Assembly (NCBI GenBank): GCA_001790855.1
Contig: MGDH01000036.1
Location: forward strand, 1 to 25,215
DNA: 25,215 nucleotides
DNA from: Candidatus Schekmanbacteria bacterium RIFCSPLOWO2_02_FULL_38_14
GTDB taxonomy: Bacteria; Schekmanbacteria; GWA2-38-11
Reading direction: 5' to 3'
Made by a program: the position numbers and the translations under genes. Shown here piece after piece: positions 9,247 to 16,000 of this stretch. A model generated the notes under the pieces. The model worked only from the letters and a program-made list of their open reading frames with translations, made no database searches and was not told where the DNA came from. Every line of letters starts with the position of its first letter. Position 1 is the first letter of the stretch.

Positions 9247-10350
9247 CTATAAGCTTCTTTTGTAGAACGGTGTCTCTATAACCCTTGCTTTATAAAACTT
9301 CTCTCTTATCTTCACCTCAAACTTCGAACCGGTTTCTGAATATTCGCTCAAAACAAGCCCGATTCCTATCCCCCTGTTAAGATGCCACGAAAGCATTCCG
9401 CTTGTAACCTTTCCTATCAGTTTTCCATTCCTGTAAATATCAAAACCGTGTCTTGGGATTGAATGCTCAGTCATTTCAAAACCAACAAGCCTTCTTTTAA
9501 TTCCATTTTCTTTCTCTTTTAAAAGACTATCCCTTCCAATGAAATCTCCCTTGTTAAAATCCACATATCTCTCAAGACAGGCTTCAAGGGGAGAAACATT
9601 CTCATCTATCTCATTTCCGTAAAGCGTATATTTCATCTCAGTCCTCAGCGTATCCCTTGCGCCAAGCCCTGCAGGTTTTAAGCCATACTCTTTTCCTTTT
9701 TCTGAAATCCTTTCCCATATATCAGCAGAGTGCTCTCTCCTGATATATAACTCAAACCCATCTTCTCCTGTATAACCTGTCCTTGAAATCAGAATCTCAG
9801 CGCTATCCATCAATCCCGCTCTGAACCAGAACGGTTTTATTTCTTCAAGATTTACATTTACAAGATTCTGAAGTATTTTTTGAGCTTTTGGTCCCTGCAA
9901 TGCTATTATTGAAACCTCCCCGTTCAAATTTACAAGCCCTGCATTCCCCCTGATATTCTTTCTTATCCATTCATAATCCTTGCTTGTATTTGAAGCATTA
10001 ACACAGAAAAAATAGTGCGATGAGTTTATACGGTACACTGTCACATCATCTATAATACCGCCATTCTCATTGCACATCAGCGAGTAGATGACCTTTCCAT
10101 CCTTCATATTTGAAGCATTGTTTGTTGTGAGATATTGAACATTTGCCAGAGCGTCAGCACCCTTAAAATCAATTCTTCCCATATGGCTTACATCAAAAAG
10201 CCCGGCACTGTTTCTCACGCAGAAATGCTCGGATTTTATCCCTTCATACTGAATTGGCATCTCCCATCCTGAAAAATCCACCATCTTTGCGCCAAGCCTC
10301 AGATGGATGTTATAGATGGGAGTTCTTTTAAGTTGGTTGATTGGCTGCAT
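9247..10350 (-). CDS. gcvT: Aminomethyltransferase, glycine cleavage T protein
   Basis: This protein of about 367 aa transfers the one-carbon unit from aminomethyl-lipoyl-GcvH to tetrahydrofolate and releases ammonia. Diagnostic segments are LKRTPIYNIHLRLGAKMVDFSGWEMP (named by its first part, LKRTPIYNIHL), GLFDVSHMGRIDF, FCVNASNTSKDYEWI and SRTGYTGEDGFELYI, with the C-terminal barrel domain present. I use ATG at 10350; an in-frame TTG at 10356 would add two residues. Neither has a good Shine-Dalgarno sequence, so translation is probably coupled to secG, whose stop lies 8 nt upstream. Confidence 0.96.
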   Translation of the reverse strand: MQPINQLKRTPIYNIHLRLGAKMVDFSGWEMPIQYEGIKSEHFCVRNSAGLFDVSHMGRIDFKGADALANVQYLTTNNASNMKDGKVIYSLMCNENGGIIDDVTVYRINSSHYFFCVNASNTSKDYEWIRKNIRGNAGLVNLNGEVSIIALQGPKAQKILQNLVNVNLEEIKPFWFRAGLMDSAEILISRTGYTGEDGFELYIRREHSADIWERISEKGKEYGLKPAGLGARDTLRTEMKYTLYGNEIDENVSPLEACLERYVDFNKGDFIGRDSLLKEKENGIKRRLVGFEMTEHSIPRHGFDIYRNGKLIGKVTSGMLSWHLNRGIGIGLVLSEYSETGSKFEVKIREKFYKARVIETPFYKRSL

Positions 10351-10358
10351 CAGCAAAT

Positions 10359-10700
10359 TTATTTTGTTTGGGATGGAATTCCCTGCTGTCTGGAAGGCGT
10401 TTCCTGTCCTGATGCTTTACCCTTGTCAGCAACTCTCTCCCCTTTCACATTGGGAAGCAATGATGCAGCTTTTCTGGCAGATGACCACCAGGCAAGAGTT
10501 AATGATGTAATCATGAATATAACTGCAGCTGCTGTTGTTATCCTGGCAAGAAAACTTGTCGGACCTGCAGAACCAAAAAGTGTCTGGCTTGCGCCCCCAA
10601 AGGCTGCTCCCATATCAGCGCCCTTTCCGGTCTGAAGAAGAACTATAAGAATTAAAACAAAGCACATCAGCACGTGAACAATAATTAAAAACGAAAACAT
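10359..10700 (-). CDS. secG: Preprotein translocase subunit SecG
   Basis: This 113-aa inner-membrane protein has two transmembrane helices (about 1-22 and 50-72) separated by the conserved cytoplasmic loop with LQTGKGADMGAAFGG and SQTLFGSAGPTSFLARIT. It assists SecYE in protein export. ATG at 10700 is preferred because AAGGAG lies 8 nt upstream; a TTG at 10706 would be too close to it. The C-terminal tail of about 40 residues is polar and Gly/Ser/Gln-rich, as is common. The tpiA-secG pairing is conserved in many bacteria. Confidence 0.95.
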   Translation of the reverse strand: MFSFLIIVHVLMCFVLILIVLLQTGKGADMGAAFGGASQTLFGSAGPTSFLARITTAAAVIFMITSLTLAWWSSARKAASLLPNVKGERVADKGKASGQETPSRQQGIPSQTK

Positions 10701-10802
10701 AACCAATTCTCCTTTTTTGTATTACTCTTTAGCTAATTGTTTTAGGCAAAAATAATTATAATTTCAAATGTCAAAATTCAAATATCAAATAATTGCCAAA
10801 AC

Positions 10803-11552
10803 TTAATACTTAACAAGCTTTAAAAAATCAATTCCCTTGAGGCTTGCTCCGCCAACAAGGGCACCGTCAATCTCGCCCTGCTCCATCAATCCCTTAATAT
10901 TATCAGGCTTTACACTTCCTCCATAGAGAATAGACAGATTATCAGAAATTTCCCTGTTAAAAAATTCCTTTATTAAATTCCTGATAAAAAGATGAACCTC
11001 ATTTGCCTGCTTAGGAGTTGCAGTCTTGCCTGTTCCAATAGCCCACACCGGCTCATATGCTATTACAATATTCTTAATCTCTGAAGCGCTTAATCCGGCA
11101 AATTCTTTTTCAACCTGTCTCCTTATCACCTCAAAAGTTTTTCCTTTCTCTCTCTCCTCAAGGGTTTCTCCTGCACACACTATAGGATTGAGATTGTATT
11201 TCATAGCGGTTTTTATCTTCTGATTAACAGACTCGTCAATCTCTCCAAAAAACTGCCTTCTCTCTGAATGACCTATTATTACATATTCACATCCCGCGTC
11301 TTTGAGCATTGACGCTGAGATCTCTCCAGTGTAAGCGCCATTTTCTTTCCAGAATAAATTCTGAGCAGAAAGTTTAACCTTTGAGCCTTCAATCTCCTTT
11401 GAAACAGGATATAGGGATGTAAAAGGAGGCGCTATTACAATCTCTCTTCCCTTCACATCATCAACAGAAGCCGCTATTTCCCTTGCAAGAGAGACAGACT
11501 CCTTTACAGAGTTATTCATCTTCCAGTTGCCTGCTATGATTGTTCTGCGCAT
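10803..11552 (-). CDS. tpiA: Triosephosphate isomerase
   Basis: This complete 249-aa TIM-barrel enzyme interconverts dihydroxyacetone phosphate and glyceraldehyde 3-phosphate. All catalytic residues are present: Lys11 in GNWKMN, His95 in IIGHSERR, and Glu167 in AYEPVWAIGTGKTAT, where the AIGTGKTAT stretch is the mobile loop. Phosphate-binding GGSVKPDN and GALVGGASL complete the site. It lies between pgk and secG. Upstream is a 154-nt gap holding repeat DNA, and the ribosome-binding site is weak. Confidence 0.98.
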   Translation of the reverse strand: MRRTIIAGNWKMNNSVKESVSLAREIAASVDDVKGREIVIAPPFTSLYPVSKEIEGSKVKLSAQNLFWKENGAYTGEISASMLKDAGCEYVIIGHSERRQFFGEIDESVNQKIKTAMKYNLNPIVCAGETLEEREKGKTFEVIRRQVEKEFAGLSASEIKNIVIAYEPVWAIGTGKTATPKQANEVHLFIRNLIKEFFNREISDNLSILYGGSVKPDNIKGLMEQGEIDGALVGGASLKGIDFLKLVKY

Positions 11553-11584
11553 ATTTTTTTCAATTTACCAGCAATTCTCTTTTT

Positions 11585-11676
11585 GTCATTGCGAGCATCA
11601 GCGAAGCAATCTCACAATGTAGAAACAGACCTTTAGGTCTGTTGTTTCAATAACAGGTTTAAAGACCTGTTTCTAC
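11585..11676. repeat. Intergenic repeat with nested stem-loops between pgk and tpiA
   Basis: It begins with gtcattgcgagc (11585-11596) and gcgaagcaatctc, the start motif of the window's repeat family. From 11619 to 11676 there is a separate nested dyad: outer arms gtagaaaca and tgtttctac enclose two hairpins, acagacc-tt-taggtctgt-like and acaggt-ttaaag-acctgt. It lies inside the pgk-tpiA transcript and would fold into a branched RNA structure there. Confidence 0.6.
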
Positions 11677-11706
11677 AGGTTTTCAATCTGACCGCTGACA
11701 GCTTCT

Positions 11707-12891
11707 TTATTTATTTGTCAAACACTCAATCCCCGGCAGTTTTTTCCCCTCAAGAAATTCAAGAGAAGCCCCGCCGCCGGTTGAAAGGTGCGAAAACTTC
11801 TTTTCAAGCCCTAAACTTTTTATTGCTGCAACAGAATCTCCTCCTCCAACAATGCTCAGGGCGCCTGACTCAGCAATTGCTCTGGCAATTGCAAAAGTTC
11901 CTTCAGAGAATTTCTTTATCTCAAAAACTCCGAGCGGCCCATTCCATAAAACTGTTTTTACACCCTTAAGCGCCTCTCTGAAAGCAGCGATTGTCTTTGG
12001 ACCTATATCAACTCCAATATAATCATCAGGAATATCTTTTCCTGAGGTTGTTTCTGACTGAGCATCTTCCTTGATTTCTCTTGCAACCACATTATCAATT
12101 GGAAGAAGGAGTTTAATATTTTTTTGTTCTGCCTTCTCTCTTATCCCATTTGCAAGACTAATCTTATCCTCCTCAAGCAGAGACTTTCCGATTTTGTATC
12201 CCTCAGTCTTTAAAAATGTATATGCCATTCCGCCGCCAATAATGAATGTATCAACTTTCCCCATCAGGTTTTCTATCACGCCAATCTTGTCAGAGACCTT
12301 TGCGCCCCCAAGAATTGCGACAAAAGGCTTTTCAGGTTTTAACAATATTTTTCCGAGACACTCTATCTCTTTTTCAAGCAGGAATCCTGAAACCGCCCTT
12401 GGAACAAATTTTGTAATCCCTGCAACTGATGCATGGGCGCGGTGTGCAGCGCCAAAGGCATCATTTACGTAGAGTTCTGCAAGGGAGGCAAGCTGTTTTG
12501 AAAATCCTTCATCATTTGTCTCTTCCTCTTTGTGAAATCTGAGGTTTTCAAGCAAAAGCACTTCACCGTCTTTTAATCCCTGAACAAGTGAGAAAACTTC
12601 AGGACCTATACAGTTTCCTGCCATCTTAACCTCTTTACCTAAAAGCTTGCCAAGGTGTTTTGCTACAGGCTTGAGGCTGTATTTTTCATCAACCTTCCCC
12701 TTGGGTCTTCCAAGATGAGAAGCAAGAATTATCCTTGCACCCTTTTCAATGGCATAGTTTATTGTTGGAAGTGCTTCCCTGATTCTTGTATCATCAGTTA
12801 TGACACCTTCCTTTATAGGGACATTAAAATCGACCCTGATAAAAACCCTTTCACCTTTAAGGTCGAAATCTCTGATTGTAAGCTTGTTCAT
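11707..12891 (-). CDS. pgk: Phosphoglycerate kinase
   Basis: This complete 394-aa two-domain enzyme makes ATP from 1,3-bisphosphoglycerate and ADP. The N-terminal domain has [12 protein letters not shown] (15-26), the substrate-binding SHLGRPKG (58-65) and the [13 protein letters not shown] segment. The nucleotide domain has [12 protein letters not shown], the [11 protein letters not shown] motif and the C-terminal GGGDSVAAI and [13 protein letters not shown]. It is the first gene of the glycolysis-secG-gcv series and has its own promoter at 12974-13002. The ribosome-binding site (GAG near 12898) is weak. Confidence 0.98.
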   Translation of the reverse strand: MNKLTIRDFDLKGERVFIRVDFNVPIKEGVITDDTRIREALPTINYAIEKGARIILASHLGRPKGKVDEKYSLKPVAKHLGKLLGKEVKMAGNCIGPEVFSLVQGLKDGEVLLLENLRFHKEEETNDEGFSKQLASLAELYVNDAFGAAHRAHASVAGITKFVPRAVSGFLLEKEIECLGKILLKPEKPFVAILGGAKVSDKIGVIENLMGKVDTFIIGGGMAYTFLKTEGYKIGKSLLEEDKISLANGIREKAEQKNIKLLLPIDNVVAREIKEDAQSETTSGKDIPDDYIGVDIGPKTIAAFREALKGVKTVLWNGPLGVFEIKKFSEGTFAIARAIAESGALSIVGGGDSVAAIKSLGLEKKFSHLSTGGGASLEFLEGKKLPGIECLTNK

Positions 12892-12973
12892 AGTTATCTC
12901 AGCCTATTCAATCTGGTAGCCCGTAATTTAAATGCACCCTATAGGTTAATTCCAAAATTTTAAAAGCAGGCGT

Positions 12974-13002
12974 ATTATGCAGATAGACACCCTTCTTGTC
13001 AA
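12974..13002 (-). promoter_or_regulatory. Sigma70-type promoter upstream of pgk
   Basis: TTGACA (13002-12997) and CATAAT (12979-12974) on the minus strand are separated by exactly 17 nt, a 6/6 and 5/6 consensus match. Transcription would start near 12967, giving a leader of about 75 nt. The next upstream gene (lipoprotein, stop at 13022) ends 20 nt before the -35 box, so pgk starts its own transcript. The leader shows no recognisable riboswitch. Confidence 0.6.
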
Positions 13003-13021
13003 GCCTGAGTTTTCCAAGCAA

Positions 13022-13417
13022 TTATTCTGTCTTTGGTCCCTTTACATACCCTGTTAAATTTACAATTTTTAAAAGAGAGATTCTGTCATCAGCAGTTTTT
13101 GTGCCTGCAAAATGGGCAATACCGCCTACTTCAATATTCTCAGGCTTCCCCATTATAATTTTTGCATTCTTCCATCCTACAGCCTTCAGAAAAAAACCTG
13201 AACGTTGATTATAGTCTTTTCCGCCTGTAAGGACTTCAAGAGTCAATGTGTCGCCATTTACCTCTTTAATCTCACAAACAACCTTAACCTCTTCTCCAAT
13301 AGTAATTCCCTTGAGTTCTTCAGGAGTTGTTCTTGAAGCCTTCATGCAGGATGTAAAAAAACCTGCAGCAACAAAACATATAACTATAAGGATGATACTT
13401 ATTTTTTCAAGATTCAT
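13022..13417 (-). CDS. Small lipoprotein, function unknown
   Basis: This 131-aa protein has a signal peptide with a hydrophobic core at 7-21 and a lipobox FTSC, with Cys24 the predicted lipidation site. The mature part of about 107 residues is rich in alternating hydrophobic and charged residues (EEVKVVCEIKEVNGDTLTLEV, named by its start EEVKVVCEIK), suggesting a small beta-barrel, possibly OB-fold-like; I do not recognise a named family. A strong AGGAGGAAATAG ribosome-binding site precedes the ATG. It is transcribed away from the zinc ribbon gene at 13652, with a shared AT-rich spacer of 234 nt. Confidence 0.75.
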   Translation of the reverse strand: MNLEKISIILIVICFVAAGFFTSCMKASRTTPEELKGITIGEEVKVVCEIKEVNGDTLTLEVLTGGKDYNQRSGFFLKAVGWKNAKIIMGKPENIEVGGIAHFAGTKTADDRISLLKIVNLTGYVKGPKTE

Positions 13418-13532
13418 CTATTTCCTCCTATAAAAATATGAATTTTTCTATCTTTACCATTTGGAACAAAGTTCTTCAATAAGTTTTTGTTCAATTATTA
13501 TTTTCTATGTTTAAGTTATTTGCTTTTAATTT

Positions 13533-13573
13533 TATGACATATATCATACCAAATAATCTGATAATTTTATAAC
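13533..13573 (+). promoter_or_regulatory. Candidate Crp/Fnr-type operator and -10 box
   Basis: TATGACATATATCATA (13533-13548) is a dyad with 5-bp arms TATGA and TCATA spaced by 6 nt, the spacing of Crp-type sites. TATAAC (13568-13573) is a 5/6 -10 match. A start near 13580-13582 would put the dyad centre at about -40 to -41.5, the class II activator position. No good -35 box is visible, which fits activator dependence. The target would be the plus-strand zinc ribbon gene at 13652. Confidence 0.4.
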
Positions 13574-13651
13574 ATAATTCTATTTAGACTAATGAAGTTG
13601 CAAAGGCGTATGAAAAAATAACGTTTAAAACTTTTTTAAGGAGAAACGACT

Positions 13652-13789
13652 ATGGCAGACAAAGAAGAAATCAAAACCTGTTTTAGCTGCGGAAGGGATG
13701 AAAACAATGGTTACCTTTTTCCTGTAAGAACAAAAGGCGAGGACAAGTGGGTTTGCTCAAAATGCATCCCAATGCTGATTCATGGCTAA
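13652..13789 (+). CDS. 45-aa zinc ribbon protein
   Basis: This small complete gene has a clear AAGGAG ribosome-binding site 8 nt before its ATG. Two CxxC knuckles, Cys10/Cys13 (CFSCG) and Cys35/Cys38 (CSKC), would bind one zinc; the C-terminus is IPMLIHG. The 21-residue gap between knuckles and the short length match single treble-clef or zinc-ribbon domains. I do not assign a function. It is followed by a DsrE-like gene; the spacing suggests the two were adjacent before the four-helix-bundle cassette came between them. Confidence 0.8.
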   Translation: MADKEEIKTCFSCGRDENNGYLFPVRTKGEDKWVCSKCIPMLIHG

Positions 13790-13792
13790 AAA

Positions 13793-14214
13793 AGTGAACA
13801 GTGAATAGTGTTTAGTGAATAGTTATGGAAAATAAGATAAAAAACTTTAAAGACTTAAAAATCTGGCAGAATGGGATAGAATTAGTGAAAAAGGTTTATC
13901 AAATGACAAATTCTTTCCCTGCTAAAGAAACATACGGCATTGTCAGTCAGATGAGAAGATCATGTGTATCAATTCCTTCAAATATAGCTGAAGGTTTTAT
14001 GAGAAGACACAATAAAGAATTTAAGCAATTCTTGTATATTGCTCTAGGCTCTTTAGCAGAATTAGAAACACAAATTGTTCTATCAGAAGAATTAGGCTTT
14101 TTGAAAAATGAACAAGGCAAAAATATAAAAGCTAACATTTATGAACTGAACAAAATGATAACAGGATTAATTAAATGTCTTTAACCATTCACTATTCACT
14201 AAATACTATTCACT
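13793..14214 (+). mobile_element. Inverted-repeat-flanked cassette carrying a four-helix-bundle gene
   Basis: The left repeat (13800-13823) and the reverse complement of the right repeat (14191-14214) match at 23 of 24 positions. Both are built of the unit AGTGAATAGT, and partial further units extend to 13793 and 14184. The enclosed gene begins 1 nt after the left repeat and ends 6 nt before the right one. Outside, the zinc ribbon stop (13789) and the DsrE ribosome-binding site (14221) would be under 15 nt apart without the cassette. TAAAA on both sides may be a target duplication, but the AT-rich context makes that weak. Confidence 0.55.
13825..14184 (+). CDS. Four-helix-bundle protein (S23/IVP-type)
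   Basis: This 119-aa, all-helical protein belongs to the four-helix-bundle family first seen in 23S rRNA intervening sequences (TIGR02436-like, related in fold to Avd of diversity-generating retroelements). Family signatures are NFKDLKIWQNGIELVKKVYQ (7-26), the QMRRSCVSIPSNIAEGF motif (about 42-58), and the FLYIALGSLAELETQI helix with the EELG turn. There is no recognisable Shine-Dalgarno sequence; the ATG abuts an inverted repeat. The gene sits in a non-rRNA context between the zinc ribbon and DsrE genes. Its cellular role is not established. No reverse transcriptase is nearby, so it is not an Avd in a retroelement here. Confidence 0.9.
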   Translation: MENKIKNFKDLKIWQNGIELVKKVYQMTNSFPAKETYGIVSQMRRSCVSIPSNIAEGFMRRHNKEFKQFLYIALGSLAELETQIVLSEELGFLKNEQGKNIKANIYELNKMITGLIKCL

Positions 14215-14234
14215 CATAAAAGGAGAAATTAAAA

Positions 14235-14564
14235 ATGAAAAAAGTAGCTTATTTAGTAACAAGAAACGGGACAAGGGAATTAATCGAAGGATGTCTTCTC
14301 ACCTCAATCAGCGCAGGAGTTCACGGCGCAAAGGTTCTCGTGATGCACTTTGCAGAGGATGGTGTCTATCATCTTGTTAAGGAAACAACCACTGCAAAGA
14401 AGATTAAGACTGCAATGGATAAGTACAAGGTAAAAATAATTGCCTGCGAGTGCTCTGTGAAAAACAGGGGGATTCAGGATAAGTTGATTGATGGAGTGCA
14501 GATTGGCCACTTCAATACTTTCTATAAAGCTGCGGAAAAAGCTGACCACGTAGTGGCAATTTAA
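14235..14564 (+). CDS. DsrE/DsrF-like protein
   Basis: This 109-aa cytosolic protein has the DsrE/F Rossmann-like fold: KKVAYLVTRNGTRELIEGC at the start and the strand-helix unit KVLVMHFAEDGVY. It has cysteines at 71 and 73 (IACECSVKNRGI) in the position where sulfur-relay members carry the active cysteine, plus Cys20. Family members carry persulfide sulfur (TusD, DsrE) or have unknown redox roles. The ending IGHFNTFYKAAEKADHVVAI (named by IGHFNTFYKAA) is well conserved. AGGAG lies 9 nt before the ATG. No dsrAB, tus or other sulfur genes are in the window, so substrate and partner are unknown. Confidence 0.85.
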   Translation: MKKVAYLVTRNGTRELIEGCLLTSISAGVHGAKVLVMHFAEDGVYHLVKETTTAKKIKTAMDKYKVKIIACECSVKNRGIQDKLIDGVQIGHFNTFYKAAEKADHVVAI

Positions 14565-14603
14565 CTTAGTCAACTATTGTTAATGAGGTTGTGTCATAAT
14601 GTT

Positions 14604-14652
14604 ATCATTGCGAGAAGCAAAGCAACGAAGCCTGCCGCAGGCAGGTAATGAC
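14604..14652. repeat. Short intergenic repeat between convergent genes
   Basis: It begins atcattgcgag and ends taatgac, a degraded pair of the terminal motifs at 5779-5955, and encloses the hairpin cctgcc-gca-ggcagg (14631-14645). It lies between the DsrE gene and the convergent cytochrome partner gene and could end transcription from both sides through its hairpin, although no U tract follows. Confidence 0.55.
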
Positions 14653-14690
14653 TAAAAAGAATTATAACTCAGTCTTTAGTGACTTGTCTT

Positions 14691-15836
14691 TCAGGTTGAA
14701 AGCCCTGAACTTTGAGCAGTAATCTTCCTCTCAGCCGCAACCACTTTGCTGACCATCCAGACTACAACTCCAAGCCCTGCAACAAAAAGAACAAGAAAAG
14801 TTATCATCGGGCTCCACTGCATATTGACCTGCTCTGCACTTACATCAATATATTTCTTAAGCTCTGTGTTCTGAACAATCTGCCTGCTTACAGCATTAAT
14901 GGCAAGAACGCCAACCTGTGCAATCCCTGTAAAGGCTGCAATGCTTCTCGCTACTCCCTTTCTCTGCGCAAGAATCAGAAGCCACGCAAGTCCCGGGCAT
15001 ATGGCTGTTGTCACAGTGTGAAAAAGAAGAGGTGCAGTAAACATCTTTGCGCGCAATTCCTCTGACCATGTCCCGAAAACATACCAGCTACCCATAGCAG
15101 CAAACCAGACCATCCCAAAGGTGTATAACTTGAATGCAAAAATTGGAACCCATTTCTTGTATGCCTCGCTCTCCCTGCCTGCAAAATATGCGGCATCAAA
15201 TACTGTATATGCTGCAGTGGTCATAACAGCCAAACCAAACATCAAAAGCCATCTCGGGAAAAGCGTGGGGTCAGCAATATTAAGCGCAGTCCCAAGAAGC
15301 GCGCCACCAAGACTTGTTTTTTTCCACAAACCTTCCCATGCACCAATATTTACCATAAGGCTGAACGCATTTGAAAAAATAAATCCTGTTATTATAAAAA
15401 AAACTGCGGATATCCAGCCTGCCAATCTTTTTACTGCTGTCATTGTGTTGTTGCGAAGTCCAATCACATAAATATACACCCCGTAGTAGGCAAGTGTGAC
15501 AAAAACAATTACTGCAAACCATGGCCATGCCATCAGGATTGTTGCAGGATAAAAGACCCTGTAGTATGCAACCTGCGTGAAAAGTAGAGGCACTATTCCA
15601 AAATTTACACCTGACGCTACAATAACAGGCATCTGGTTTGCTATGCGCGCAGACCATTTCTTTCCATTCTCACTCCCAAAAATTTGCATCAGCATTATGA
15701 GAATCATTCCTGCAAACCAGATATTCATTGGAACCATGTGAAGTATGAAACCGAACACTTTGAAGAACTCAATAAACCAGAACGGTGCCGGAAAACCAAG
15801 CGGGCTTGAAGGACCTATTAACTCTGTTGGATTCAT
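14691..15836 (-). CDS. CydA-like membrane subunit, partner of the cytochrome c-fused subunit
   Basis: This 381-aa polytopic membrane protein has about nine hydrophobic helices. It parallels the upstream 458-aa protein and bd-oxidase subunit I: an N-terminal amphipathic start (GFPAPFWFIEFFK), His33 in TM1 (ILHMVPMNIWF), a VASGVNFGIVPLLFTQ helix matching the CydA second-helix region, and a late AVSRQIVQN motif where CydA has its GRQPW-type loop. It is likely a second haem b-carrying or structural subunit of a quinol-linked enzyme. ATG at 15836 is chosen because AAGGAGAG lies just upstream; a longer TTG start would overlap it. The gene lies 164 nt after its partner on the same strand. No classical CydB is present. 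Confidence 0.75.
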   Translation of the reverse strand: MNPTELIGPSSPLGFPAPFWFIEFFKVFGFILHMVPMNIWFAGMILIMLMQIFGSENGKKWSARIANQMPVIVASGVNFGIVPLLFTQVAYYRVFYPATILMAWPWFAVIVFVTLAYYGVYIYVIGLRNNTMTAVKRLAGWISAVFFIITGFIFSNAFSLMVNIGAWEGLWKKTSLGGALLGTALNIADPTLFPRWLLMFGLAVMTTAAYTVFDAAYFAGRESEAYKKWVPIFAFKLYTFGMVWFAAMGSWYVFGTWSEELRAKMFTAPLLFHTVTTAICPGLAWLLILAQRKGVARSIAAFTGIAQVGVLAINAVSRQIVQNTELKKYIDVSAEQVNMQWSPMITFLVLFVAGLGVVVWMVSKVVAAERKITAQSSGLST

Positions 15837-15910
15837 TATTTCTCTCCTTTTCAAAAGCTGTCTGCTATAAGCTTACAGTCATAATATGTATTTTAAAATC
15901 TGTCAGTCTT

Positions 15911-15956
15911 AATCCCCCTCCATTCCCCCTTTAGAAAAGGGGGGAGATGGGGGATT
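15911..15956. repeat. CCCC-TTTAGAAAA-GGGG imperfect dyad, copy 1
   Basis: This segment runs from aatccccctc to gggggattt and contains ccccctttagaaaagggggg, an imperfect dyad within a longer one (aatcccc and ggggatt arms). It lies between the two CydA-like genes. A second copy with the same core is at 18889-18934, so it belongs to a dispersed repeat family distinct from the cattgcgagc family. Confidence 0.6.
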
Positions 15957-16000
15957 TGATTCTGTGTAATCATTTTCAAATAAATGTTATAAATTATTAG

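Noticed and set aside
10701-10802. Possible glycine riboswitch or other leader RNA near the gcv genes
   Set aside because: The gap is AT-rich, shows no paired aptamer structure, and precedes secG rather than gcvT. Its short AAATnTCAAA-like units (10762-10795) look like simple low-complexity sequence.
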